Below, in pieces: positions 1 through 8,339 of a stretch of DNA of 39,995 bases; the stretch's first letter is position 1; every line of letters starts with the position of its first letter. The position numbers and the translations under genes were made by a program. The notes below the pieces were generated by a model. That model did not search any database and was not told the origin of the DNA. It worked only from the letters and a program-made list of their open reading frames with translations. This DNA comes from QWOP01 sp003669605 (GTDB lineage: Bacteria; Planctomycetota; Planctomycetia; Pirellulales; UBA1268): assembly GCA_947481985.1 (NCBI GenBank), contig CANKIK010000026.1, positions 1 through 39,995 on the forward strand, in the 5' to 3' direction.

Positions 1-2
1 CT

Positions 3-536
3 GTGCTGGCGGTCGTGGGGTCGGCCCGCCCTGCCACTGCCTGGCCCTTCCGCAACTGCGGCCCACAGCCAGGCTTCCTCACCTCCGATGTCGGGGCCAC
101 CACTCCCTGCGGCAGCCAGGGATGCGGGCCACGCTATTGGGGACCGCGGAGCCTGGAGCCGTGTCAGCCCGATCCCTGCGACAACTGCAACCGCTGGCGC
201 GACTGCAACGGTCGCAGTCGTGGCCCCGACCTGCTCGCCCCCTGGCAACTTCCTCCTGGTCGCGGGTTCCTGGCGCCTGAGGATGTGGGCTACATCGTCG
301 ACAACCCCTGCGAGGACTGCGGTCCCAAGTGCTTTCTGCTCGGGGGACCGAGTTGCCTGCGGAAGATCAACCCCTGCTATCCCGACTGCATCCTGACTCT
401 CTTCCCCTGGCCCTGGAAGCGGCGCGGTGCCGGCTGCCGCGAATGCCAATCCTGCCGGGATTGCCAGCCGGCTGTGGCGACGGCCGCCGGGTCGGATGAT
501 GAGGCGGCTGTGGATGAGGCTGCTCTGCCAGAGTGA
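3..536 (+). CDS. Cys-rich hypothetical protein, probably cut at its 5' end
   Basis: The frame is open from a GTG at base 3, so the true start and any signal peptide probably lie before the window. The visible 177 residues contain 17 cysteines, many in spaced pairs such as CEDCGPKC and CRECQSCRDC, with many Pro, Gly and Trp. It ends in an acidic Ala/Glu/Asp tail. This composition is typical of small exported planctomycete proteins held together by disulfides. I see no catalytic motif and do not recognise a family. It converges with the leftward gene ending at 573 and no terminator hairpin is obvious between them. The frame is convincing because Cys spacing and codon use persist to the stop; the function is unknown. 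Confidence 0.6.
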   Translation: MLAVVGSARPATAWPFRNCGPQPGFLTSDVGATTPCGSQGCGPRYWGPRSLEPCQPDPCDNCNRWRDCNGRSRGPDLLAPWQLPPGRGFLAPEDVGYIVDNPCEDCGPKCFLLGGPSCLRKINPCYPDCILTLFPWPWKRRGAGCRECQSCRDCQPAVATAAGSDDEAAVDEAALPE

Positions 537-572
537 CTCAAAAAGCGCTGACGGAGACCAGATCAGCGGCTG

Positions 573-1838
573 TCATCGGCCGGCATGTTCGGCGGCGAGT
601 GTGGCGGCAAATGTGATCTCGTCGCCATGGTCCTGGCAGGCCTTCCGCAGCGGCTGCCAGTCGCCTGCCGCAGCCGCCATCTCCACCAGCGACGGCAGCA
701 TCCCGGTGGCCTGCATCATGCTCGGCCCGCTGCTGTCCTCACGCGGGCGCGCAAGCGCCGCATGGAGCGCCTCGGCCGGACGGCCCAGACGCCACAGCAG
801 CAGCACCAGCGCGTCGCCCGGCAGCGAGCCTGCTTGTTCCACCGTCGCCATCACTGCCGCCTTGCGGAAGAAGGCCACCGCTTGCTCAACCTCAAGGCCG
901 AGTTGAGCGCCGTAGAACCGCCGCGATGATTCCCCCACATCCTCAAACGGGGGTTCGCCCGGATAGACCACCTCCCGCGGCAGTCGGCAGGCATAGGAGG
1001 CGAGTTCCCAGGCGCGGCGGATGGTGGTCTGGTCGGTGCAGACCCGGGCGGTGCGGAGCACCGATTGCAGATGCGAGACATCGACGTGGACCCCGGGATC
1101 GTCTTGCAGGCCACCGACGGCCTCCAGAACACCCGTGATCGTGCCGTCTGCACCCGGCTCAACCGGGATGCCGCGGCGGTGCAAATCGTGGACGAGCGAC
1201 GCGAGCACCTCGCGGTGGAGGTGGGCCACGAGGAGATTGGCAGCCGGCCGCTGCCGCGCCGCGGGCAGCCGCGACACCGCCTGCTCGTAGGCCGTGATCG
1301 TGTTGCAGGTGCCGTTGCGTTCCAGCAGCAATTGCAGCCCGAGGGCGGGATCGACCCCCTCCCAGAGGGCGACGTGGATGATCTCCTGGATCGTGACATC
1401 CGAGTCGTCCGTGCTCTCGGTGTCGCCGTTCCCTGCGATCGGATCCGGCTGTGCCTTGGAGGCCGCCACCAACTCCGCGAGCTTTGCCGACATCTGCTCC
1501 GGTTCGGCTGCCGCGCGGAGATACATCCATCCGGCCGCCACCTTTCCCTCCGCGATCAGCGGCCAACCGACCTCGCGGCAGGCTTCCAGCGACCGTTCCT
1601 CGAGGGCCGCCTGTTTCGCGGCATCAGCAGCGCGTGATTCGCCCGTCAGCGGGAGGCCAAGTTCTGCGCGGGCTTGCATCAGCCGGGCGTCGAAGAGGGA
1701 GTGCCAACGTCGGCGTTCTTTGAGCGAAAGAGCAAGCGACTCAAACATCGCGCCGAGGCCCTGCGATTGGGCCGTCAGTGCGAGGTGATCGCACAGGCTG
1801 GAAGAGGGATCGGGCGTCGGGGGAGGGGACTCGCTCAC
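573..1838 (-). CDS. Conserved-looking helical hypothetical protein, third gene of an RNA methyltransferase operon
   Basis: About 421 residues, mostly Ala/Leu/Glu/Arg-rich and apparently helical, with no signal peptide or membrane segment. The open frame runs further upstream, but the GTG at 1838 overlaps the TGA of the preceding methyltransferase as GTGA. The extra N-terminal residues are Arg-rich, as expected for antisense of that gene, so 1838 is taken as the start. The middle has segments such as WMYLRAAAEPEQMSAKL and YEQAVSRLPAARQRPA that resemble helical-repeat (TPR-like) proteins, and the C-terminal half has WRLGRPAEALHAAL. I do not recognise a named family. Coupled translation with two RNA methyltransferases suggests, but does not prove, a link to RNA or ribosome metabolism. 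Confidence 0.75.
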   Translation of the reverse strand: MSESPPPTPDPSSSLCDHLALTAQSQGLGAMFESLALSLKERRRWHSLFDARLMQARAELGLPLTGESRAADAAKQAALEERSLEACREVGWPLIAEGKVAAGWMYLRAAAEPEQMSAKLAELVAASKAQPDPIAGNGDTESTDDSDVTIQEIIHVALWEGVDPALGLQLLLERNGTCNTITAYEQAVSRLPAARQRPAANLLVAHLHREVLASLVHDLHRRGIPVEPGADGTITGVLEAVGGLQDDPGVHVDVSHLQSVLRTARVCTDQTTIRRAWELASYACRLPREVVYPGEPPFEDVGESSRRFYGAQLGLEVEQAVAFFRKAAVMATVEQAGSLPGDALVLLLWRLGRPAEALHAALARPREDSSGPSMMQATGMLPSLVEMAAAAGDWQPLRKACQDHGDEITFAATLAAEHAGR

Positions 1839-2782
1839 GGCTGGACCTCGCGGGCATGGGAACGGGGAAGAGGAATCGTGGTGGAAGGCTGGGCCAAGGC
1901 CGACTGACGCAGGCTCTCGTAGGCGAGCACGGCGGCGGTGGCCGAGACGTTGAGGCTGTCGGCGGCGCCGTGCATCGGCAGGTGGACCGACTCCAGCCGG
2001 ATCCGTCCTGAGTCGGCGGCCTCCTGCCAGGCGGGGGAGATGCCGTGGGCCTCGCTCCCGAGAAGGAGAGCGGTCTGGCCGGCGAGTGTGGCCGTGTGCC
2101 AGGGGGTGGTGCCGCCGGGACGCGCGGCAATCACCCGGCGGCCACTGGAGGCGCACCAACCGATCGTCTCGGCAGCACCAGCGGTCGCCAGTGGCACCGA
2201 AAACACCGCTCCGAGGCTCGCGCGGATCACGGCGGGGTTGGCAGGATCGGTGCGGCCATCGCAGCTAATCACGCCGGCCAGGCCGGCCGCGTCTGCGGTG
2301 CGGAGAATGGCGCCGAGGTTCCCGGGCTTCTCAACGCCTTCGAGGATCATCACCGGCCGGTGGGGATCGACACGCCAGTCGCCGAGCGCTGGGACTGAGA
2401 ACCGGGCGACGCCGACGCAGCCCTCGTTGCGGCTGCCGAAGGCCACCTTCTCAAAAGCTTTGGGTGAGAGGACTGCGATCGCGGTGCCGCTGGCGGCGAT
2501 CTCCATCAACCAGCAGTCGAGTTCGGCGCCCGTCGGCATGCCTGTGGCATGTGGGTCGTGGGCCCCGTCGCCACCGACTGCGGAGCGCCCGGTCACCCGA
2601 AGTGCCGTTTCGTCTACGAACAATTGCACCATCGACACGCCGGCCGCCAGGGCTCGGCGGATTTCACGGCCACCATCGACGAGCGTCAGCCCCGTCTCGC
2701 GACGGGCATCGGCATCGCGGAGCCGCGCCGCCTGCCGCAGCCGCGGATTGGCGGTGCTGGTGATGATCTCGTGGGGATTCAT
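1835..2782 (-). CDS. SpoU (TrmH) family RNA 2'-O-methyltransferase
   Basis: 315 residues. SpoU/TrmH enzymes transfer a methyl group from S-adenosylmethionine to the 2'-O of a ribose in rRNA or tRNA and have a trefoil-knot (SPOUT) fold. All three SpoU motifs are present in order: EGVEKPGNLGAILRTADAAG (about 150-170, with the Asn and Arg of motif 1), LLLGSEAHGIS (about 239-249) and LPMHGAADSLNVSATAAVL (about 268-286). The N-terminal part (TSTANPRLRQAARLRDADAR, then LVDGGREIRRAL) matches the substrate-binding domain of RlmB/TsnR-like members. The ATG at 2782 overlaps the TGA of the upstream gene as ATGA, and the stop overlaps the next start as GTGA, so the three genes form a translationally coupled operon. 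The exact target nucleotide cannot be read from the sequence. Confidence 0.93.
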   Translation of the reverse strand: MNPHEIITSTANPRLRQAARLRDADARRETGLTLVDGGREIRRALAAGVSMVQLFVDETALRVTGRSAVGGDGAHDPHATGMPTGAELDCWLMEIAASGTAIAVLSPKAFEKVAFGSRNEGCVGVARFSVPALGDWRVDPHRPVMILEGVEKPGNLGAILRTADAAGLAGVISCDGRTDPANPAVIRASLGAVFSVPLATAGAAETIGWCASSGRRVIAARPGGTTPWHTATLAGQTALLLGSEAHGISPAWQEAADSGRIRLESVHLPMHGAADSLNVSATAAVLAYESLRQSALAQPSTTIPLPRSHAREVQP

Positions 2783-3717
2783 ATCGGGTTGGGACCGCGG
2801 CGGGCGTAGACACCACATTCCAGCTGCCGGCCGCTGGTGTCGGTGCAGGTCAGCGGGCCGGATTCGATTCTCCCACTGCGGCGTCCGGCGACAACCTCGA
2901 GCGCGCAAGTCAGGCGGCGGGGAGTCCAACCGGCGGAGTGGCAGGAGGCGAGCATTGGACCAGCAGCCGTTTCCCCCACCAATCCGGCGAGGTCGTGGAG
3001 GAGCGCAGGCAGATCACGGTCGATGGCGAAGGCCTGCCCACGCGGCCCGTGACCCCAGGAGGGGGGGTCGAGGACGACGCCGTCGTAGGTGCTGCCGCGG
3101 CGGAGTTCCCGGGCGACGAATGTCCGGGCATCCTCGCACACCCAGCGGATCGGCGCGGTGGCGAGTCCGGAGGCTGCAGCGTTGCGGCGGGCCAGAGCGA
3201 TCGCCTGCCTGGAAGCGTCGACGTGGACCACGCTGGCCCCTGCGGCAGCAAGTGCCAGCGTGGCAGCGCCTGAGTGGGCGAAGAGCGATAGCAACCGGCT
3301 GCCCGGAGGGGTGACTTTTTCGAGCCACACCCACTGCGGCACCTGCTCCAGGAACAGACCTGTCTGTCCTGAGGCGGCTGGGCGGACTTCAAGGTGGAGT
3401 GTGCTCGTGCGCAGCCTGACTGCCACCCGCCAGGGATCGGGGAGCGGACCGGCGGGGTGCCATCCGCGGGGCAGGGGTGTGGGGCAGGCGCCGGGAGGTT
3501 CACGGCTTTCCCGGAGAGAGTCACCGGTGTAGGTTAAACGGGCTTGAGACCAGAGGTCGGGGAGGCTGCGGGGCAGCCTGGCCTGCGGGAGGGGACGGTC
3601 GACGAGGATGCCCGCCAGGCGTTCGAGCCTCCTCCCCCTGCCGAAGTCGACGAGGGCGAAGTCAACCAGTGCCGGATCGGTGTCGTTCGGGTGGGGAGCG
3701 TCGGCGGGGGGGCTCAT
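2779..3717 (-). CDS. Class I SAM-dependent methyltransferase (RlmI/RlmK-like, COG1092 type)
   Basis: 312 residues from the ATG at 3717. An in-frame start 39 bases further up is possible, but MSPPADAPHPND is the better N-terminus. The Rossmann SAM-binding motif SLFAHSGAATLALAAAGA is followed by the acidic loop VVHVDASRQAI, then CEDARTF and the catalytic-loop motif VLDPPSWGHGP. In RlmI/RlmK-type enzymes the equivalents are LNLFAYTG, VDxS and LDPPxYGxGP, which methylate 23S rRNA bases. The N-terminal PUA domain of RlmI is not visible; about 90 residues of unassigned sequence stand there instead. It is the first gene of a leftward operon with the SpoU methyltransferase, divergent from the gene at 3844. 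A nucleic-acid substrate is an inference from the family and the neighbour. Confidence 0.88.
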   Translation of the reverse strand: MSPPADAPHPNDTDPALVDFALVDFGRGRRLERLAGILVDRPLPQARLPRSLPDLWSQARLTYTGDSLRESREPPGACPTPLPRGWHPAGPLPDPWRVAVRLRTSTLHLEVRPAASGQTGLFLEQVPQWVWLEKVTPPGSRLLSLFAHSGAATLALAAAGASVVHVDASRQAIALARRNAAASGLATAPIRWVCEDARTFVARELRRGSTYDGVVLDPPSWGHGPRGQAFAIDRDLPALLHDLAGLVGETAAGPMLASCHSAGWTPRRLTCALEVVAGRRSGRIESGPLTCTDTSGRQLECGVYARRGPNPI

Positions 3718-3843
3718 GATGTCTCCCAGGATACGTTGCCCACGCTCCCTGCCCAATCGGTCGCGCGCGGCGTGATCCTCGTATCTCTCCTATGTTCCAT
3801 CGAGCAGAGCTCTTCTCGTCCCCCTTTTCTGGAGCCATCCCCC

Positions 3844-5082
3844 ATGCGACTCTCGATCCAGGCAATCCGCCGCACTCTTCGGGCCGTCGTGGCGCTGGGG
3901 CTCGGTGCGTCGCTGCAAGCCGGAATCCCGCAGGCGACAGAGGTGGAAGCGGGAGAGGAAGTGACCACCGCCGAGCAGTTCGAGGAGCGATCGGCCGACA
4001 ACGCGATTGGCGAACTGGTCGCCTTCCTGGAAAGGGATGAGCAGCCACGGGCCGGACGGGCTCAGGGGGAACGGAATCTGGACGACTCCAGGCGTGGAAA
4101 GCCCGGCCGCAAGCGCTCGGCTGAGCAGCAGCGCCCCACTCCGGACGCGCCACAGCGCTCGCACGACGACCGGGGGGGTGAGCCTCGCGGGGCAGATTCA
4201 CAGGCCGGGAATCGCCCTGCCCCTGGCATGGGCCCTCGATTTGGTCCACCGTGGACCCGCCCCGGCGCGCAGTCGCCACGGGGTATGGAGGCGCAAGCCC
4301 CTGTTCCCCAGCGGCCAAATTTCCAGACTGGGCCTGGGACTCGTCCCAATGCCCCAGTCCAGGTCACCCAGCAACTCGACCGGATCCTCGACAAGCTCAA
4401 TGCGATCGAGGGACGGCTCGGCCCCGCTTTGCCACATGGCCAACCGCCGATCGGAGGCCCCGCCCCGCAGCCGCCGCACGGGTCCCAGCCGCACGGGTTC
4501 CAGCCGCACGGGTTCCAGCCGCACGGGTTCCAGCAGCCGCACGCCATTCTTGTTGCCCCGGCTCAGCAGATCTTCGGGATGCCCGGAGGGGGACCCGGAC
4601 CGCAGGGACCCGGACCGCAGGGAAATGTGAACCCGGTGATAGCTCCTCCCCTGCCTGGCGGTCCCCCGCAGGGTGGACCGCAGGGTGGACAAAATCCCGA
4701 CGAACTGCGCCGCATGCTTGAAGAGCGGACACAAGCCATGCAGCACATGCAGCAGCGGCTGGAGGAATTTGGTCGCGGTGTTGCCAAGCTTCAGGCCCAA
4801 GGTGGCATGACGGAGGAGTTTCGCAGGCATCACAAGGAGATTCATGAAAAGATCGCCCGGACGCACGAAAAACTCGAGGAACGCTTCCAGGACATCCGCC
4901 GCCGGTTTGCCGAGCAGCAGGAGCGAATCGAACGCCTTGAGCAGGAGGTGAGAAGGCTCCGCGACCAGCAGGGACCGCCACAGGCAGACCCCAAGCAGCA
5001 GAACGAATCATCGCACCACGACGAGTCAGGGAGCCAGACGCCGAAACACGCGTACGAAATCGAGGAGAGCCCATCGCTGTGA
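3844..5082 (+). CDS. Secreted Pro/Gln-rich repeat protein with C-terminal coiled coil
   Basis: 412 residues from the ATG at 3844. An earlier in-frame start would run through the divergent methyltransferase and is rejected. Residues 1-30 (RRTLRAVVALGLGASLQAG) look like a signal peptide. A charged region follows, then a Pro/Gly/Gln-rich middle with three exact QPHGF units, two GPGPQ units and GGPQGG units. A heptad-like coiled coil fills about residues 280-385 (EERTQAMQHMQQRLEEFG, then EKIARTHEKLEERFQDIRR and IERLEQEVRRLRDQQ). This is a rod-plus-linker design of the kind used by structural envelope proteins. Its TGA overlaps the GTG start of the PSCyt protein at 5079 (GTGA), so the two are likely co-translated. 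No family recognised. Confidence 0.75.
   Translation: MRLSIQAIRRTLRAVVALGLGASLQAGIPQATEVEAGEEVTTAEQFEERSADNAIGELVAFLERDEQPRAGRAQGERNLDDSRRGKPGRKRSAEQQRPTPDAPQRSHDDRGGEPRGADSQAGNRPAPGMGPRFGPPWTRPGAQSPRGMEAQAPVPQRPNFQTGPGTRPNAPVQVTQQLDRILDKLNAIEGRLGPALPHGQPPIGGPAPQPPHGSQPHGFQPHGFQPHGFQQPHAILVAPAQQIFGMPGGGPGPQGPGPQGNVNPVIAPPLPGGPPQGGPQGGQNPDELRRMLEERTQAMQHMQQRLEEFGRGVAKLQAQGGMTEEFRRHHKEIHEKIARTHEKLEERFQDIRRRFAEQQERIERLEQEVRRLRDQQGPPQADPKQQNESSHHDESGSQTPKHAYEIEESPSL
4486..4530 (+). repeat. Three perfect 15-bp tandem repeats (QPHGF codons)
   Basis: The unit cagccgcacgggttc occurs three times head to tail, with a degenerate copy just before (4471-4485) and the start of another (cagcagccgcac) just after. 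It stays in frame and encodes Gln-Pro-His-Gly-Phe. Confidence 0.95.
4591..4620 (+). repeat. Two perfect 15-bp tandem repeats in the same gene
   Basis: The unit ggacccggaccgcag occurs twice head to tail and encodes Gly-Pro-Gly-Pro-Gln. A related cagggtggac doublet follows at about 4671-4690. Confidence 0.93.
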
Positions 5083-8000
5083 TCGCCCGTCAAAGCCGGT
5101 GGCAGCCGTCGTTCGGTCGGCAGTGGCTGTGTGCCAGTCGCGGCATTGTGATCGGCGCCGCGTGGACCGCCGTGGCGTTTTTCTCTTGTCCGTCGGCGGG
5201 GGCTGTGGAACCGGCTCCCGCGGCGCTGCGGGCCATCGATTTCAACCGCGACATCCGCCCGATCCTCTCCGACCGCTGCTTCACCTGCCACGGCCCCGAT
5301 GCTGCCAAACGGCAGGCGGGCCTCCGGCTCGACGATCGTGCCGGCGCGGTCGGGGGACTGGAGAGTGGTGCCCGCGGAATTGTGCCCGGTGATCCGGCGG
5401 CCAGCGAGTTGCTGGTGCGAGTCACATCTGCCGACCCCGATCTGATCATGCCGCCGCCGCAGATTGGCAAGCCAGTGACTGCGGCCGAGGCGGAGACCTT
5501 GCGACGCTGGATCGCCGAGGGTGCCCTCTACCCTGGCCACTGGGCCTTCGAGCGGGTGGAGCGGCCGGAGGTGCCGGTGCCGCGTGGCACACGGTGGCCG
5601 CGGACGCCAATCGATGCCTTCATTCTCGCGCGGCTGGAGTCGGAGGGGATGAGCCCCAACGACGAGGCCCCCCGGACCGTGCTCGCCAGACGCGTGAGCC
5701 TCGACCTCACCGGCCTGCCGCCGACGCCAGAGGAGGTCGAGGCCTTCGTCGCCGACGATTCGCCCGAGGCCTACGAAACGTATGTCGATGCCAAGCTCGC
5801 CAGCCCGCACTTCGGCGAGCGGATGGCGCTGGAATGGCTCGACGCCGCCCGCTACGCCGACAGCCATGGCTATCAGACCGATTCCAGTCGCTCCAACTGG
5901 CCGTGGCGCGACTGGCTGATCCGGGCCTACAACCAGAACCTCCCCTTCGACCAGTTCACAATTGCGCAGCTCGCCGGCGACATGCTGCCACCGGTGCCCG
6001 GCGACGAGGCGGCGACGCGCGACCATGTCGTCGCCACAGGGTTCAACCGCAACCACCGCATCAACGGCGAGGGGGGAATCATCGCCGAGGAGTGGCGCGT
6101 CGAAACGGTCATCGACCGACTGGAGACAACCGGCCAGACCTGGCTCGGCCTTTCCGTTGGCTGTGCCCGCTGCCACGACCACAAGTACGACCCCCTCTCG
6201 CAGCGCGAGTTTTATGCCCTCTTTGCCCTGTTTTGCAACGTGCCGGAGACCGGCACAATCATGGGAGGGGAGAATCGCAGCGGCGGCAACTCCGATCCCC
6301 TCGAACCGCTGCCGTCGCCCGAGCAATCGGCTGAGATCGTCCGGCTGGAGAGGGTGATTGCCGATGCCGAAGAGGCGGTGCGGGCAGGAGCGACGGAACT
6401 TGGGCCCTTGGTCGCTGCCTGGGAGCAGACGGTCCGGCCGGCGCTCGATCTGCCGGACGACATCTGGCAGGCGCTCCAACCGCTGGAACTGACCAGCGTC
6501 GGCGGCGCATCGTTCCGCAGACTCGACGATGGCTCGTGGCTCGTCGAGGGGGCGCTGCCGCCACGCGACACCTACCAGATCGAGGCCCTGCTGCCACCGG
6601 GGGTGCTTGGTGGCGTGCGTCTGGAACTCCTCGCTGATCCATCGCTCTCCGGCGGAGGGGGCTTCGGCCGCAACCACAATGGCAACGTCGTCGTCAACCG
6701 GGTGGAGGTGGAGATCGATCCGCCCGGCGATGCGCCGCCGCGACCGGTGGCGCTTGCGCGTGCCGAGGCCGACTACGAACAGAACGGATGGCCGGCGGCG
6801 AGTGTTCTGGGAACCGGAGTGGGGCAGGGCTGGGCAATCGACGGCCACCTTCCCGACGTCCGTCAGCCCCGACGGCTGGCCGTGTTTCCGCTGGTGGCAG
6901 TCGATGTGCCGGAGAACAGCCGACTGCGAATCCGGATCCGTCAGGAGGTGATCGAAGGGCATGCCTTCGGTCGATTCCGTCTGGCGCACGCCGCTTGTGC
7001 GCCGGAACTCGCTGGCGTCTCGGGGATTGCCCTGCCGGCGCCGGTTCGTGACGTCCTCCGCATCGAGGCTGATGCCCGTTCGGTCGAGCAGCAACAACTC
7101 GTCGCCGCCTTCTACCGCGAGAAGATTGGCGGCCCAGTGAAGCAGGCCGAACAGACGCGGGATGCTGCGCGGCAGGGCTTGGCGTCGTTCCGCGATTCGC
7201 TTCCCAGTGCGATGGTGATGCGCGAGGGGCCTCCGCGAGATGCTTTTGTGCTCACCCGTGGCGAGTACGACAAGCCGGGGGAGAAGGTCTCTCCAGGGCT
7301 GCCGGCGTTCTTGCCGTCGCTGCCGCCGGAACGGAAGGCCGATCGGCTGGCGCTTGCCGAATGGATCGCGTCGCGCGACCACCCACTCACGGCGCGCGTG
7401 TGGGTGAACCGGCAATGGGAACGACTCTTCGGCACCGGTTTGGTGAAGACCAGCGAAAACCTCGGCAGCCAGGCGGAGTTCCCCAGCCATCCCGCACTGC
7501 TCGACTGGCTGGCGGCGGAGTTCATGGAAGCGACCGATCTGCCCCGGGTGGGCGATGCACCGGCCCGGCCCTGGGACATGAAGGCTTTTCTCAAACTGCT
7601 CCTCACCAGCAGCGTCTACAGGCAATCGAGCCGGTTTGATGCTGCAGAACTGGCGCGGGATCCGGCCAACCGCCTCCTCGCCCGGGCGCCCCGGATCCGC
7701 CTGCCGGGCGAGATCGTCCGCGATCAGGCGCTCGCCGCCGCCGGCCAACTGGTGCCGACAATCGGTGGCCCCAGTGTCCGTCCCTGGATGCCGGAGGGGG
7801 TGTGGGACGAGACGAGCAAGTATGGCAACTTACGCGGTTACGTCCCCGACACTGGGCCGGGACGGCACCGACGGAGCATGTACACGATCTGGAAGCGGAC
7901 CGCCGGACCGCCGACGATGCTCCTCTTCGATGCCCCCAACCGCGAGACCTGCACTGTAAAGCGGTCGCGGACCAATACGCCGCTGCAAGCGCTGGCGCTG

Positions 8001-8339
8001 CTCAACGAAACGACGTTCCTTGAGGCAGCCCAGGGCCTCGCTCGGAGGATGATCGCCGAGGGGGGCGATGACCCGTCTGGCAGGCTCGCCCGCGGATTCC
8101 GGCTGGCCCTCGGCCGCCCCCCGGAGCCAGTCGAACTGGAGACGCTGCTGGCGGGATTGACTGCCGACCGGACGACGTTTGCCGCCGACAGCCAGGCAGC
8201 GGAGAAATTTGTCCTGGCTGGGGCGGCCGGGAAGCCGCTGGCGGAGGTCACCGCCGGCACGCCGGCAGATGAATTCGCCGCCTGGTCCCTAGCCGCCAAC
8301 GTGATCATGAACCTCGACGAATTTGTGATGCGGGAGTGA
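5079..8339 (+). CDS. PSCyt1-DUF1549-DUF1553 planctomycete cytochrome-type protein (copy 1)
   Basis: 1086 residues from the GTG at 5079. Residues 1-43 form a signal peptide (IVIGAAWTAVAFFSCPSAGA), so the protein is exported. A planctomycete cytochrome c domain (PSCyt1) carries the haem motif CFTCH at 67-71 in the context IDFNRDIRPILSDRCFTCHG. DUF1549 follows, with TPIDAFILARLE and LTGLPPTPEEVEAF, ending in the conserved CARCHDHKYDP at 362-372, a second CxxCH. A beta-rich insert of about 200 residues (about 460-650) precedes DUF1553 (ADWIAS-type motif, RVWVNRQWERLFGTGLV, SNTPLQALALLNE-type motif, final VIMNLDEFVMRE). The biochemical role of this family is not established; it is a planctomycete-lineage expansion often near carbohydrate and sulfatase genes. 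Its stop overlaps the following DUF1501 start, the usual partner. Confidence 0.93.
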   Translation: MIARQSRWQPSFGRQWLCASRGIVIGAAWTAVAFFSCPSAGAVEPAPAALRAIDFNRDIRPILSDRCFTCHGPDAAKRQAGLRLDDRAGAVGGLESGARGIVPGDPAASELLVRVTSADPDLIMPPPQIGKPVTAAEAETLRRWIAEGALYPGHWAFERVERPEVPVPRGTRWPRTPIDAFILARLESEGMSPNDEAPRTVLARRVSLDLTGLPPTPEEVEAFVADDSPEAYETYVDAKLASPHFGERMALEWLDAARYADSHGYQTDSSRSNWPWRDWLIRAYNQNLPFDQFTIAQLAGDMLPPVPGDEAATRDHVVATGFNRNHRINGEGGIIAEEWRVETVIDRLETTGQTWLGLSVGCARCHDHKYDPLSQREFYALFALFCNVPETGTIMGGENRSGGNSDPLEPLPSPEQSAEIVRLERVIADAEEAVRAGATELGPLVAAWEQTVRPALDLPDDIWQALQPLELTSVGGASFRRLDDGSWLVEGALPPRDTYQIEALLPPGVLGGVRLELLADPSLSGGGGFGRNHNGNVVVNRVEVEIDPPGDAPPRPVALARAEADYEQNGWPAASVLGTGVGQGWAIDGHLPDVRQPRRLAVFPLVAVDVPENSRLRIRIRQEVIEGHAFGRFRLAHAACAPELAGVSGIALPAPVRDVLRIEADARSVEQQQLVAAFYREKIGGPVKQAEQTRDAARQGLASFRDSLPSAMVMREGPPRDAFVLTRGEYDKPGEKVSPGLPAFLPSLPPERKADRLALAEWIASRDHPLTARVWVNRQWERLFGTGLVKTSENLGSQAEFPSHPALLDWLAAEFMEATDLPRVGDAPARPWDMKAFLKLLLTSSVYRQSSRFDAAELARDPANRLLARAPRIRLPGEIVRDQALAAAGQLVPTIGGPSVRPWMPEGVWDETSKYGNLRGYVPDTGPGRHRRSMYTIWKRTAGPPTMLLFDAPNRETCTVKRSRTNTPLQALALLNETTFLEAAQGLARRMIAEGGDDPSGRLARGFRLALGRPPEPVELETLLAGLTADRTTFAADSQAAEKFVLAGAAGKPLAEVTAGTPADEFAAWSLAANVIMNLDEFVMRE

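Noticed and set aside
1839..2159. N-terminal extension of the leftward gene ending at 573
   Set aside because: Arg-rich sequence antisense to nothing useful and overlapping the SpoU gene on the same strand; the GTG at 1838 gives a GTGA overlap.
4471..4535. CRISPR-like array
   Set aside because: Repeats are 15 bases, directly adjacent without spacers and in frame with a protein.
4842..7748. A 968-codon open frame on the minus strand
   Set aside because: It lies antisense to the coiled-coil and PSCyt genes, has Arg/Gly/His-rich non-domain sequence, and is a by-product of high G+C codon bias.
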